From the NCBI GenBank assembly GCA_019056435.1, contig CP077641.1:2418001-2482000 (forward strand): a stretch of 64,000 nt of DNA, written 5' to 3'. The position numbers and the translations under genes are program-made. This DNA comes from Stutzerimonas stutzeri (lineage in GTDB: Bacteria > Pseudomonadota > Gammaproteobacteria > Pseudomonadales > Pseudomonadaceae). Positions within the stretch are counted from its first letter, which is position 1. Every line of letters starts with the position of its first letter. Positions 11,889-22,774 of this stretch are shown piece after piece. The notes under the pieces were generated by a model. It was not told the DNA's origin and searched no databases. It saw only the letters and a list, made by a program, of their open reading frames with translations.

Positions 11889-13271
11889 TCAGCGCAGCGC
11901 GAGTATGCCGATGTAGGTCACGGCGCCTGCGGTATAGCCAAGAAATGCCAGCAGGCTGACGTGCTTGACGTACCAGGTGAAACTGATCTTCTCCATGCCC
12001 ATGGCGGCGACCCCGGCGGCCGAGCCGATGATGAGCGTGCTGCCGCCGGTACCGGCGCAGTAGGCAAGCATCTCCCAGAAATTGCCGTCGACCACGAATT
12101 GAGACAACCAGTTGGCATCGGCTGGCGCAGCGGAGGCGAGAGCGGCTGGGCTGACCAGCGGGTACATCTTCATCGCGCCGGCGACCAGCGGTACGTTGTC
12201 TACCACGGCCGAGAGCAAGCCGATGGTGTAGTTGATCGGATAGATGTGCCCCAGCGAGTCGCGCAGCGCCACGGCAACCTGAGTCAAATGCCCGGCCGTG
12301 GCCAGCGCCGCGACCGCCAGCAGGATGCCAAGAAAGAACAGCACGCTTGGCGTGTCGACCTTGCGCAGCACGCCGACCACCGATAGCGGATGCCTGTGCT
12401 CGTGCTCCTTGTCGCGGTGAAGGAATTCGGTGGTAACCCAGAGCACGCCGAGACCGAAGAGGATGCCCATGTAGGGCGGCAGGTGCGTGACGGTCTTGAA
12501 CACGGGCACGAAGACCAGCGCCGCGAGGCCGAGCGCCAGTACCAGGTTGCGCTCGAACGGCGTGGTCTCCGGTGGGTTCGACTCGGCCAGGTGGGCGCGA
12601 GCGGCTGGGCGGGGTACCTCGCCCCGCATGCGGAAGCTGAGGATCAAGAGTGGCACCAGCAGGCAGACCAGGCTCGGCAAGAACAACCCGACGATGACAC
12701 CCGAGGCGGTGATCTGGTTGCCGATCCAGAGCATCGTGGTGGTTACGTCACCGATCGGCGACCAGGCGCCACCGGCGTTGGCCGCGATGACCACGACGCC
12801 GACAAAGAGCCAGCGTTCGGGGCGCCCACGGATCAGCTTGCGCAAGAGCGAGACCATCACGATGGTAGTGGTGAGGTTGTCCAGCGCGGCGGAGAGGAAG
12901 AAGGTCAGGAAGCCGATGATCCACAGCAGATGAACACGCTTGCGCGTCTGGATGCGGTCGGTGATGACCTTGAAGCCTTCGTGGGAGTCGATCAGCTCGA
13001 CGATGGTCATGGCACCGAGCAGGAAGAACAGGATCTCCGAGATTTCGCCCAGGTGATGTCTGAGGGATTCGACAACGGTCTCCGAGGCACTCCCCGCGAC
13101 CGCATCGCCGCCTTGTACAAGCGGGAGTATCGAGTCGGCGCCGAGCACCAGCAGCGTCCAGCACAAGACAGCGGTGAGGATCGCCAGGGCCGCCTTGTCG
13201 ATCCGCAGCGGGTGTTCCAAGGCTATGCATAGGTAGCCGATGAAGAATACGACAGCCATGAGTGCGTACAT
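11889..13271 (-). CDS. nhaD: Sodium:proton antiporter NhaD
   Basis: 460 residues of the NhaD branch of the ion transporter superfamily, which exchanges cytoplasmic Na+ or Li+ for external protons, mostly at alkaline pH. About 12-13 hydrophobic segments; conserved polar motifs inside the membrane include SAALDNLTTTIV, AANAGGAWSPIGDVTTTMLW and the C-terminal SAVVDNVPLVAGAM, the paired Asp-Asn motifs of the family. The length is normal. It is preceded by a 334-base gap that must hold its promoter. Presence fits a salt-tolerant Pseudomonas-like organism. Confidence 0.93.
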   Translation of the reverse strand: MYALMAVVFFIGYLCIALEHPLRIDKAALAILTAVLCWTLLVLGADSILPLVQGGDAVAGSASETVVESLRHHLGEISEILFFLLGAMTIVELIDSHEGFKVITDRIQTRKRVHLLWIIGFLTFFLSAALDNLTTTIVMVSLLRKLIRGRPERWLFVGVVVIAANAGGAWSPIGDVTTTMLWIGNQITASGVIVGLFLPSLVCLLVPLLILSFRMRGEVPRPAARAHLAESNPPETTPFERNLVLALGLAALVFVPVFKTVTHLPPYMGILFGLGVLWVTTEFLHRDKEHEHRHPLSVVGVLRKVDTPSVLFFLGILLAVAALATAGHLTQVAVALRDSLGHIYPINYTIGLLSAVVDNVPLVAGAMKMYPLVSPAALASAAPADANWLSQFVVDGNFWEMLAYCAGTGGSTLIIGSAAGVAAMGMEKISFTWYVKHVSLLAFLGYTAGAVTYIGILALR

Positions 13272-13605
13272 CGGAGGGTCTCCAGATTGAGAAACCAGAC
13301 CGGCGCGCCCGTGGGGGCGTCAGCTCGGTGATGGCAGGCCCGAGCGATGCAATAGGCTGAACGAGATGAAGCTGAACCGCGGCACGAAGGCTGACGCCGG
13401 CGTTGGAACCTGGATGGCGTGGGGCAACGAGTCGCCGGCACTACCTAACTTCATGTCCTGGAGCGCTTTGCGATATCCGGCCTGCCTGCTAATTGTTCGT
13501 TTCCGTGCGGCGTAGTGTATCGGCCGCCACGGGTTTTACTTGTCATCGATCACGTGCAAAGGGTCATGCAAAAAAGGCCAGCACCTGGAGTGCTGGCCTT
13601 CTCGG
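13272..13605. other. 334-base intergenic region between nhaD and valS
   Basis: No gene is supported here. The valS-proximal part holds the valS terminator (13570-13600). The remainder should contain the nhaD promoter on the minus strand, but I could not identify a convincing -35/-10 pair. No repeats beyond the terminator stem. Confidence 0.5.
13570..13600 (-). terminator. Intrinsic terminator of valS
   Basis: On the minus strand, AAGGCCAGCACT and its complement form a stem of about 10-11 bp around a short loop, followed by six T residues. It begins 6 bases after the valS stop codon, the classical layout. Confidence 0.85.
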
Positions 13606-16438
13606 TCACAAGCCGGCGATGCGCTCGCGTTGCTCGACCAGCCGCGCTTTTGCCTGTTCGGCTTCGGCGAGCTTGGCGCGCTCCTTCTCGATCACCTCGG
13701 CAGGCGCCTTGTCGACGAACCCGGCATTACCCAGCTTGCCGCCGACGCGCTTCACTTCGCCATCCAGGCGGGCAATTTCCTTGTCGAGGCGGGCAAGCTC
13801 CGCATCCTTGTCGATCAGGCCGGCCATGGGCACCAGTACCTGCATGTCGCCGACCAGTGCGGTCGCCGACAGCGGCGCGTCTTCACCCGCTCCGAGGATG
13901 CGCACGCTTTCGAGCTTGGCCAGCTTCTTCAGCAAGGGTTCGTTGTCGGCAAGGCGACGGCGATCGGTTTCGCTGGCGTTGCCGAGCACCACGTCAATGC
14001 GCTTGGCCATCGAGATGTTCATCTCGCCGCGAATCTGGCGAATGCCGAGCATGAACGCCTTGACCCATTCGATATCCTGCTCGGCGGCCTCATCAAGGCG
14101 CTCCGGATTGAATTCCGGCCAAGGCTGCAGCATCAGGGTCGGGCCGGATTTGCCCGCCAGCGGTGCGACGCGCTGCCAGATCTCCTCGGTGATGAACGGC
14201 ATGAAGGGGTGCGCCAGGCGCAGTGCGGTTTCCAGCACGCGTACCAGGGTGCGGCGGGTGCCGCGCTGACGTTCGGCACTGGCGGTCTCGTCCCAGAGTA
14301 CGGGCTTGACCAGCTCAGGTACCAGGCGCAGTACTCGTCCCAGATGAACTCGTACAGCGCCTGGGCGGCGAGGTCGAAGCGGAAGGCTTCGAGCTGGCGG
14401 TTCACTTCGCTTTCGGTGCGTTGCAGGGCCGAAATGATCCAGCGATCGACCGAGGACAGTTCGACGGGCTCGCCATTGACGCCGGTGTCCTTGCCTTCCG
14501 TGTTCTCGAAGACGAAGTTCGCCGCGTTCCAGATCTTGTTGCAGAAGTTGCGATAGCCCTCGACGCGGCCCATGTCGAACTTGATATCGCGGCCGGTGGA
14601 GGCCAGCGAGCAGAAGGTGAAGCGCAGGGCGTCGGTGCCGTAGCTGGCGATGCCTTCGGGAAATTCGGCGCGGGTCTGCTTGGCGATCTTCTCGGCCAGC
14701 TTGGGCTGCATCATGCCGCTGGTGCGCTTGTCGAGCAGCGCGTCGAGGGTGATACCGTCGACGATGTCCAGCGGGTCGAGCACGTTGCCCTTGGACTTGG
14801 ACATCTTCTGCCCCTGGCCATCGCGGACCAGGCCGTGCACGTAGACCGTCTTGAACGGAATCTGCCCGGTCAGGTGCGTGGAGAGCATGATCATCCGGGC
14901 GACCCAGAAGAAGATGATGTCGAAGCCCGTAACCAGCACGTCGGTCGGGTGGAAGGTCTTGAGGAAGTCGGTCTGCTCCGGCCAGCCGAGGGTGGAGAAT
15001 GTCCACAGGCCCGAGCTGAACCAGGTGTCGAGCACGTCCTCGTCCTGGCGCAGGTTGATCTGGTTGCCCAGGTTGTATCGACGGCGCGCTTCCTGTTCGT
15101 CGCGGCCGACATAGACGTTGCCGGCTTCGTCGTACCAGGCCGGAATGCGGTGGCCCCACCAGAGCTGGCGGCTGATGCACCAGTCCTGAATATCGCGCAT
15201 CCAGCTGAAGTACATGTTCTCGTACTGCTTGGGCACGAACTGGATTTCGCCGCTTTCCACGGCGGCGATGGCCTTGTCGGCCAGCGGCTTGGTCGAGACG
15301 TACCACTGGTCGGTCAGCCAGGGCTCGATGATGGTGCCCGAGCGATCACCGCGCGGCACTTTCAATGCGTGGTCGTCGATCTGCTCCAGCAGGCCCATCG
15401 CCTCGAACTCGGCGACGATGGCCTTGCGTGCATCGAAGCGGTCCATGTGGGCATAGCCGTCCGGCAGGCTCGTGTCGATCCGGTCGTTGGGCGTGCCGTC
15501 GATGTTGAACACTTGCGCCCGGGTCAGGATCGCTGCGTTGCGGTCGAAGATGTTGATCAGCGGCAGGTGATGGCGCTTGCCGACCTCATAGTCGTTGAAG
15601 TCGTGGGCCGGGGTGATCTTCACGCAACCGGTGCCGAACTCGAGGTCGACGTAGTCGTCGGCGACGATCGGGATGAGGCGATTGACCAGCGGCAGCATGA
15701 TGTGCCGGCCGATCAGGTCCTTGTATCGCTCGTCCGCGGGATGCACGGCAACCGCGGCATCGCCCAGTACGGTTTCCGGGCGGGTGGTGGCGACCACCAG
15801 ATAGTCCTTTCCATCAGCCGTGCGGCAGCCTTCGGCCAGGGGTAGCGCAGATGCCACAGGTGGCCTTTTTCGTCGTGGTTTTCGACCTCGAGGTCCGAGA
15901 TCGCGGTATGCAGCTTGGTGTCCCAGTTGACCAGCCGCTTGCCGCGGTAGATCAGGCCGTCTTCGTGTAGGCGGACGAAGGCCTCCTTCACCGCGTTTGA
16001 CAGGCCGTCGTCCATGGTAAAGCGCTCACGCGACCAGTCGACCGAGGAGCCGAGGCGGCGGATCTGGCGGGTGATGTTGCCGCCGGACTCTTCCTTCCAC
16101 TGCCATACCTTGTCGAGAAACTTCTCGCGGCCCAGGTCGTGGCGGCTGATGCCCTGGGCGCCGAGTTGCCGCTCGACCACCATTTGCGTGGCGATACCGG
16201 CGTGATCGGTGCCGGGCTGCCAGAGGGTGTTGCGCCCCTGCATGCGACGCCAGCGGATCAGCGCGTCCATGATGGCGTTGTTGAAGCCATGACCCATGTG
16301 CAGGCTGCCGGTAACGTTCGGCGGCGGGATCATGATGGTGTAGGGCTCGCCCGAACCCTGGGGTGCGAAATAGTTGTTCGATTCCCAGGTCTGGTACCAG
16401 GAGGTTTCGATGGCATGCGGCTGGTAGGTCTTGTCCAT
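13606..16438 (-). CDS. valS: Valyl-tRNA synthetase, two frameshifts
   Basis: Class I synthetase that charges tRNA(Val); restored length about 944 residues. The HIGH-type motif is in [12 protein letters not shown] near residue 45, the CP1 editing domain contains [11 protein letters not shown], and KMSKSKGN is present. The C-terminus is a coiled coil rich in Leu/Lys/Glu that binds tRNA. Two one-base losses break it: at the run 15839-15842 (restored [14 protein letters not shown], at the start of the editing domain) and near 14315 (restored [13 protein letters not shown], in the anticodon-binding domain). An essential, single-copy enzyme cannot be inactive, so these are probably sequencing errors. 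A terminator follows directly. Confidence 0.96.
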
Positions 16439-16581
16439 GCGGCGGGACCCTTAGAACGGCTAATCGGAAAAGCGGGCAAGTATAAAGGCAAAGTAGCAGA
16501 GCGGCGGAACCGCTATGGCGCTTTTCTGTCACGCGTGACCCGGGGCGCTGTGACAGCCGCCGCGTCGGATCGGGAGGGCGG

Positions 16582-16956
16582 TCAGGGCCGCTGGGACTTG
16601 ATCAGTTGCGCGGCACGCGCTTCCAGGCGCTGGCGCAGTTCCGCTTCGATCTGGGGTACGAAGTCATCGATGACTTCCTGCAGGATGAGCTGCGCCGCGT
16701 TGCGCAGCTCATGGTCGAGATGGCGCTCGGCCAGGGTACGGAAGGCCGTGCGCACGGCCGGTTCGCGCGGTTCGGGCTCGGCTTCGTGCGGGCTCGCACG
16801 TTCAGGTGCCGGCTCGACCACCTCGGACAGCAGCGGGATGCTGTCGGGGTCGACGGCCTCGCTCACTCGCTCGGGTTCGTGGTCACCGAGCAATGCACGG
16901 ATTGATTCCAGGTCGTCGAGCAACTGGGTGGGTTTCTGAGGGTAAGTCTGGGTCAT
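16582..16956 (-). CDS. Acidic protein of unknown function between holC and valS
   Basis: 124 residues with three zones. A short N-terminal helix (TQLLDDLESIRALL, residues 10-23) is followed by a Pro/Glu/Asp-rich, low-complexity stretch (about 26-68), then a strongly amphipathic helical C-terminus (residues 69-120, containing ELRNAAQLILQEVIDDFVPQ). No catalytic motif. The gene occupies the position of a conserved hypothetical in pseudomonads (next to valS and holC in P. aeruginosa, as I recall). The layout of helix, acidic linker and C-terminal helix bundle resembles polar scaffold proteins such as PopZ, but that is only an architectural likeness. Confidence 0.75.
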   Translation of the reverse strand: MTQTYPQKPTQLLDDLESIRALLGDHEPERVSEAVDPDSIPLLSEVVEPAPERASPHEAEPEPREPAVRTAFRTLAERHLDHELRNAAQLILQEVIDDFVPQIEAELRQRLEARAAQLIKSQRP

Positions 16957-17058
16957 CTAAGGTTCCGGGAGATTGAGCGTCCTGGCTGTGACAACGCTCT
17001 GTCGCCCTGCCTGGCGACATCGTTCTGTTCGATGCGGCAGGTCCGCGTCGAGGGTTCG

Positions 17059-17478
17059 CTAGAGTTCGACCCGTTTGGGATCATAGCCGCGCTGCCGATA
17101 GAGGCGGAAATTGTCCCGGCAAACGGTCAGCAGCTCCGGTTGCTGGTTGACGATCTCTATCACGCGGCTGAACTGGTCGACATGTGGTGAAAGGCTCGAC
17201 GAAAGGTTGACCAGCAGTCCCTGAGGCACGGCTGGTGCTTCGTCGATGCCGATCACTACGGGTGCATGCGGATCATGCTCGTGCAGCTCGTGCGGGACGA
17301 AACGCTCGGCGCGAAAACTCCAGAGCAGCGTGTCGAGCGCTTCGCACTGACCGGCGTCCTGGCAGCGGATGAACACGGGCATGCCGTGCTGCCAGCCCTT
17401 GCTCGCCAGTTGGCAGGCCGCTCGGGCACGGCTCGCCGGTTCGCCATCCGCCAGTACGTAGAACTCGATGCGGGTCAT
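17059..17478 (-). CDS. holC: DNA polymerase III chi subunit
   Basis: 139 residues. Chi sits in the clamp-loader complex and links it to single-stranded DNA-binding protein. The N-terminus MTRIEFYVLAD, the LASKGWQHGMPVFIRC segment and the LLWSFRAERFVPHE stretch are diagnostic of HolC. The start is unambiguous. It follows pepA by 13 bases on the same strand and lies upstream of the acidic protein and valS, the familiar pepA-holC-(orf)-valS order. Confidence 0.95.
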   Translation of the reverse strand: MTRIEFYVLADGEPASRARAACQLASKGWQHGMPVFIRCQDAGQCEALDTLLWSFRAERFVPHELHEHDPHAPVVIGIDEAPAVPQGLLVNLSSSLSPHVDQFSRVIEIVNQQPELLTVCRDNFRLYRQRGYDPKRVEL

Positions 17479-17491
17479 GCGCCGTCCGTTC

Positions 17492-19095
<1,604 letters not shown>

Positions 19096-19154
19096 CTACT
19101 TGGCGGCTAGTTTGAGCGCAGCCGCTGGAGCCTGACAACCCTGGAGTGTCCGGT

Positions 19155-20276
19155 TTGATCGTCTTTCGTTACCTGTCCCGTGAGCTGCTGGTCACCCTGA
19201 GCGCGGTCAGTGCGGTGCTGCTCGTGATCATCATGAGCGGTCGTTTCATCAAATACCTGGCGCAGGCGGCGCAAGGCGTGCTCGATCCCGGCGTGCTGCT
19301 GATGATCATGGGCTACCGGTTGCCCGGTTTCCTGCAGCTGATCCTCCCGCTGGGGTTGTTTCTCGGCATCCTGCTCGCCTACGGGCGGCTCTATCTGGAC
19401 AGCGAAATGACCGTGCTGTCGGCCACCGGCATGAGCCAGCGTCGCCTGCTCGTCTACAGCCTCGGCCCGGCGACGCTGGTTGCGATGCTGGTTGGCTGGT
19501 TGAGCCTGGGCCTGGCACCGCAGGGCGTGGCCGAGGTCGATCGCATTCTCAACGAACAGGATTCGCTGACCGAATTCGACACCCTCGTGCCGGGCCGTTT
19601 TCAGACCCTGCGCGACGGCACCCGGGTGACCTATACACGCGAGCTGACCGCCGACAGGACCGAACTGGCTGGTGTGTTCATCTCTGAAACCAATCTTTCC
19701 AGCGCCTCGGGCGAGCAGCGCGGGCTGTCGGTGCTGGTTGCCGAGCGTGGTCGGCAGGAAATCCAGCCGGACGGAAGTCGTTATCTGATACTGGAAAACG
19801 GTTACCGCTATGACGGCAATCCTGGTCAGGCGAACTATCGGGCGATCCAGTACGACACCTATGGCGTCCTGCTTCCGAAGCCCGAGGTGAGTGTCGAGCT
19901 GAGCGAGCGCGAGGCGATGCCTACGCGCGAGTTGCTTGGTAGCGACAATGTCCGCCTGCAGTCCGAGCTGCAGTGGCGCATTTCCCTGCCGGTGCTGGTG
20001 TTCGTCGTGACGCTGCTGGCGGTGCCTTTGTCCCGGGTCAATCCGCGGCAGGGACGGTTTTTGAAGCTGTTGCCGGCAATCCTTCTCTATATGGCGTATC
20101 TGGCGTTACTGATCGCGGCGCGTGGTTCGCTGGACAAAGGGCGTATCCCTGTTGCGCTCGGCCTGTGGTGGGTGCACGGGCTGTTCTTTGTGCTGGGGTT
20201 GCTGTTGATCTACTGGGAACCGCTCCAGTTGGCCTTGCGCCGGCGTCGCGCTGCCGCGGAGGTGGGCCATGCGTAA
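19155..20276 (+). CDS. lptF: LPS export permease LptF
   Basis: 373-residue inner-membrane subunit of the LptB2FG transporter that extracts lipopolysaccharide from the inner membrane. Three N-terminal and three C-terminal membrane segments flank a periplasmic beta-jellyroll domain (about residues 130-270), the standard topology. TTG at 19155 is preferred because GGAG at 19143-19146 lies eight bases upstream and the product begins LIVFRYLSRE as in relatives; GTG at 19146 is the alternative but overlaps that ribosome-binding site. It overlaps lptG by 8 bases, indicating coupled translation. Confidence 0.94.
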   Translation: MIVFRYLSRELLVTLSAVSAVLLVIIMSGRFIKYLAQAAQGVLDPGVLLMIMGYRLPGFLQLILPLGLFLGILLAYGRLYLDSEMTVLSATGMSQRRLLVYSLGPATLVAMLVGWLSLGLAPQGVAEVDRILNEQDSLTEFDTLVPGRFQTLRDGTRVTYTRELTADRTELAGVFISETNLSSASGEQRGLSVLVAERGRQEIQPDGSRYLILENGYRYDGNPGQANYRAIQYDTYGVLLPKPEVSVELSEREAMPTRELLGSDNVRLQSELQWRISLPVLVFVVTLLAVPLSRVNPRQGRFLKLLPAILLYMAYLALLIAARGSLDKGRIPVALGLWWVHGLFFVLGLLLIYWEPLQLALRRRRAAAEVGHA

Positions 20277-21328
20277 ACTCGATCGTTATATCGGCATCAA
20301 CGTACTGCTGGCGATCCTTACGGTACTGGGCATCATCGTCGGCCTGGCGCTGCTGTTCGCCTTCATCGACGAACTCGGTGACGTGAAGGGGGCTACGGCT
20401 CGCTGGACGCGGCGCTCTATGTGTTGCTGACCACGCCATCGCGCGTTTACGAAATGCTGCCAATGTCCGCGCTGATCGGCTGTCTGATTGGACTCGGGAC
20501 ACTGGCCAGCAGCAGTGAACTGACCATCATGCGCGCGGCTGGCGTATCGCTGGGGCGCATCGTCGTGGCTGTAATGAAGCCGATGCTGGTGTTGATGCTG
20601 GTCGGTGTGCTGATCGGTGAGTATGTGGCGCCCTGGAGCGAAAACATCGCCCAGGCAACGCGGGCCTCGGCTCAGGGCGCGGGGAAGCGCAGAGCAGCAA
20701 GCGTGGGCTCTGGCATCGTCAGGGCGACGAGTTTGTCCACATCAATGCGGTGCAGCCCAATGGAACGCTGCTGGGCGTGACCCGCTACCGGTTCGACGAC
20801 CAGCGCCAGTTGCTGTCAGCGAGTTTCGCACGCCGCGCGCTGTATCAGGAGGACCATTGGCAGCTGATCGACCTCTCCACGACGCACTTTCGTGGTGATC
20901 ACACCGAGGTGGTTCGTGCAGAGGAAGAACGTTGGGACGTGCAGCTGACGCCACAACTGCTGGGTACGGTCGTCATGGAACCGGATGCGCTGTCGGTCAC
21001 CGGTCTCTGGCGGTACATCCACTACCTTGGCGAGCAGGGGCTCAACAACAGCCGCTACTGGCTCGCGTTCTGGACCAAGGTATTGCAGCCGGCCGTTACG
21101 GTGGCGTTGGTGCTCCTGGCGATATCCTTCATTTTCGGACCGCTGCGTTCGGTCACGCTGGGCCAACGCATATTTACGGGGGTCGTCGTCGGTTTTGTGT
21201 TTCGGATCCTGCAGGATCTGCTGGGTCCGGCTAGTCAGGTATTCGGCTTCTCGCCCTTGTTGGCGGTGGCGGTACCGGCAGCCATTTGCGCCGTGGCTGG
21301 CATGATCCTGTTGCGGCGGGCGGGCTGA
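20269..21328 (+). CDS. lptG: LPS export permease LptG, two frameshifts
   Basis: Partner of LptF in the LPS ABC exporter. Restored length about 353 residues with the same six-segment topology. The first segment (GIIVGLALLFAFIDELGD) and the C-terminal VLLAISFIFGPLRSVTLGQRI are characteristic. Two one-G losses break it: the G run 20388-20392 (restored DVKGGYGSLDAALYVLL) and the G run 20681-20684 (restored AQGAGEAQSSKRGLWHRQGD). Each remaining piece is perfectly in register with the next, so the gene is almost certainly intact in the organism. ATG lies inside the lptF 3' end. Confidence 0.94.
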
Positions 21329-21353
21329 GGCTGCCCGCTCGGCTCCGCGCAGA

Positions 21354-21851
21354 TCACTTCTTGTGGATGTTCTTCGGTAGCTGAACTACCTGGCTTTCCG
21401 AATAGATGTCGTGCCAAGTCCGTTTTTGCTTGTCCCAAAGCATCCACCAATAGCCGAGCCCCAACGGCGCCCAGGAAATGATCGCGAGGAGGAAGCGTAG
21501 CAACGCCTGCCACAGGTCGATTGCGCTGCCATCGGCGTTCTGAATGCGCACACCCCAGACCTGCATGCCGAGCGTTTGCCCATTGTGCGTCCAGAACTTC
21601 GCGAAGAAGCCGAACAGGGTGAACAGCAGCAGGGTGGACAGAATGGGGTCGATGTCGAGGCCGCCGGCCTCTGCCATGGTCTTCAGCGCGTCCCCGCCGT
21701 AGATCGCACGCAGAATGACCTGCTGATAGATCAGGGTCACAACCATCATCAGGGCAATCGACAGAAAGGTGTCGTAAAAGAGTGCGGCAAGCCGGCGAAT
21801 CAGTCCGGCGGCCGGGAATTGTCCCTGGGGCTTGAGCAGGTGGTTGCGCAT
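21354..21851 (-). CDS. RDD family membrane protein
   Basis: 165 residues. The RDD domain signature is visible as the Arg-containing first segment (AAGLIRRLAALFYDTFL), two to three hydrophobic helices, and the conserved QTLGMQVWGVRIQNADG stretch, followed by WHDIYSESQVV near the end. Function of the family is poorly defined; some members have been linked to Na+/H+ exchange, but nothing here indicates that. It is convergent with lptG (25 bases) and downstream of the cold-shock gene's terminator, so it is probably monocistronic. Confidence 0.85.
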   Translation of the reverse strand: MRNHLLKPQGQFPAAGLIRRLAALFYDTFLSIALMMVVTLIYQQVILRAIYGGDALKTMAEAGGLDIDPILSTLLLFTLFGFFAKFWTHNGQTLGMQVWGVRIQNADGSAIDLWQALLRFLLAIISWAPLGLGYWWMLWDKQKRTWHDIYSESQVVQLPKNIHKK

Positions 21852-21903
21852 CAGCTTGTCTCGCGAGAAGGGCGGGCGCGCATTCTACGGAATTGCACGC
21901 ATT

Positions 21904-21936
21904 AAAAAGCCCCTGATGTTGCCATCAGGGGCTTTT
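21904..21936. terminator. Intrinsic terminator of the cold-shock gene
   Basis: A perfect 11-bp stem (AGCCCCTGATG with CATCAGGGGCT) around a 4-base loop, with A/T runs on both sides. On the minus strand it follows the csp stop codon by 12 bases and ends in five T residues. It would also work in the plus direction. Confidence 0.9.
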
Positions 21937-21948
21937 CGGAGCGGAGGC

Positions 21949-22161
21949 TTATTCCTGGATTTGAACCTGGTCAGCCTGCATGCCCTTTTGACCTTGCACT
22001 GCGATGAAGCTGACTTTCTGGCCTTCTTTCAGGCTCTTGAAGCCGTTGCCTTCGATCGCGCGGAAGTGCACGAACAGATCCGGACCGCTCTCAGGCGTGA
22101 TGAAACCAAAACCTTTCTCGTCGTTAAACCACTTGACGGTACCGTTCTGACGATTCGACAT
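21949..22161 (-). CDS. Cold-shock domain protein (CspA family)
   Basis: 70-residue single cold-shock domain that binds single-stranded nucleic acid and melts RNA structure. RNP1 KGFGFI is at residues 16-21 and RNP2 LFVHF at 29-33; the ends [13 protein letters not shown] and ADQVQIQE are typical of the Pseudomonas CapA/CapB-like members. AAGGA (complement of 22171-22175) lies nine bases upstream of the ATG. The 5' leader contains a hairpin (22191-22212), a possible post-transcriptional control element. Confidence 0.95.
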   Translation of the reverse strand: MSNRQNGTVKWFNDEKGFGFITPESGPDLFVHFRAIEGNGFKSLKEGQKVSFIAVQGQKGMQADQVQIQE

Positions 22162-22570
22162 AGCGCTGTATCCTTGAAACTCAATAGTAGAAACGCCTCT
22201 GCAAAGCAGGAGGCGGAGACTGGTTGCAAGGAGTAAAGAGTCGAACGGGATGTAGCAAATCAAAAGGATCTACTGCACCAGGTCACGATTCAACGGCGAC
22301 CCATGCAAACACAGTGGGCACACTCTACGATAACTCGCCAGGCGATGCCAAGCCCTCGGAGTCATAGAATCTGCCCACTGCAAACCGCGCTTTTCATGCG
22401 CGTTTTCATGGATGTTACGAATGTATTCGGTTGTCTTGCGTCGACCGCTTCGCATGGTTTGCCGAAAGGTCGAACGGGGCGGAAGGATGGGCGCACCTTC
22501 ATTCCGCTCAGGGCCGCTACTGCGCTTGCGACCGTGGCCGAAGACGAGGTCTGTCTCCGGACTTGAGTCA
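22162..22570. other. 409-base region between csp and tRNA-Leu
   Basis: Contains the csp leader with a small hairpin (arms CGCCT/AGGCG and CTGC/GCAG around TTT, within 22191-22212 on the minus strand). Beyond that I see no supported gene. Short open frames exist on both strands (for example 22270-22455 minus, with a CPLC motif) but lack ribosome-binding sites. A near-duplicate GCGCTTTTCAT/GCGCGTTTTCAT occurs around 22386-22410. Confidence 0.4.
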
Positions 22571-22657
22571 TGGTGCCTCGAGAGAGACTCGAACTCTCAC
22601 GTTGTTACCAACGGCGGATTTTGAATCCGCTGCGTCTACCGATTCCGCCATCGAGGC
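22571..22657 (-). tRNA. tRNA-Leu (anticodon CAA)
   Basis: 87-base tRNA on the minus strand. The acceptor stem pairs GCCTCGA (5') with TCGAGGC (3'), followed by A73 and an encoded CCA. The anticodon loop reads TTCAAAA between GGATT and AATCC arms, giving CAA. A long variable arm (GTTGGTAACAAC) marks it as class II, and the T arm GAGAGTTCGAGTCTCTC is intact. A good sigma-70 promoter lies just upstream. Confidence 0.97.
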
Positions 22658-22670
22658 ACAGTGGCGGCGC

Positions 22671-22699
22671 AGTATAGGGATGCCGCAGGAGCCGGTCAA
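22671..22699 (-). promoter_or_regulatory. Sigma-70 promoter of tRNA-Leu
   Basis: On the minus strand, TTGACC (22694-22699) and TATACT (22671-22676) are separated by exactly 17 bases. The expected start point is about 7 bases upstream of the mature tRNA 5' end at 22657, with a GC-rich discriminator, as usual for stable RNA promoters. Confidence 0.8.
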
Positions 22700-22774
22700 T
22701 CGTCTATGTTGGTCAGCGTCCAGGCTTTCCGCTAAGCTTTGCGCCCTCTCTGAACGCCGTGCCGACCACTTGCA

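Noticed and set aside
14421-15845. 474-codon open frame antisense to valS
   Set aside because: Shadow of the synthetase reading frame; no ribosome-binding site or recognisable domain.
22270-22455. 61-codon minus-strand frame with a CPLC motif
   Set aside because: No ribosome-binding site, no partner Cys pair and no recognised family; recorded only as part of the unexplained gap.
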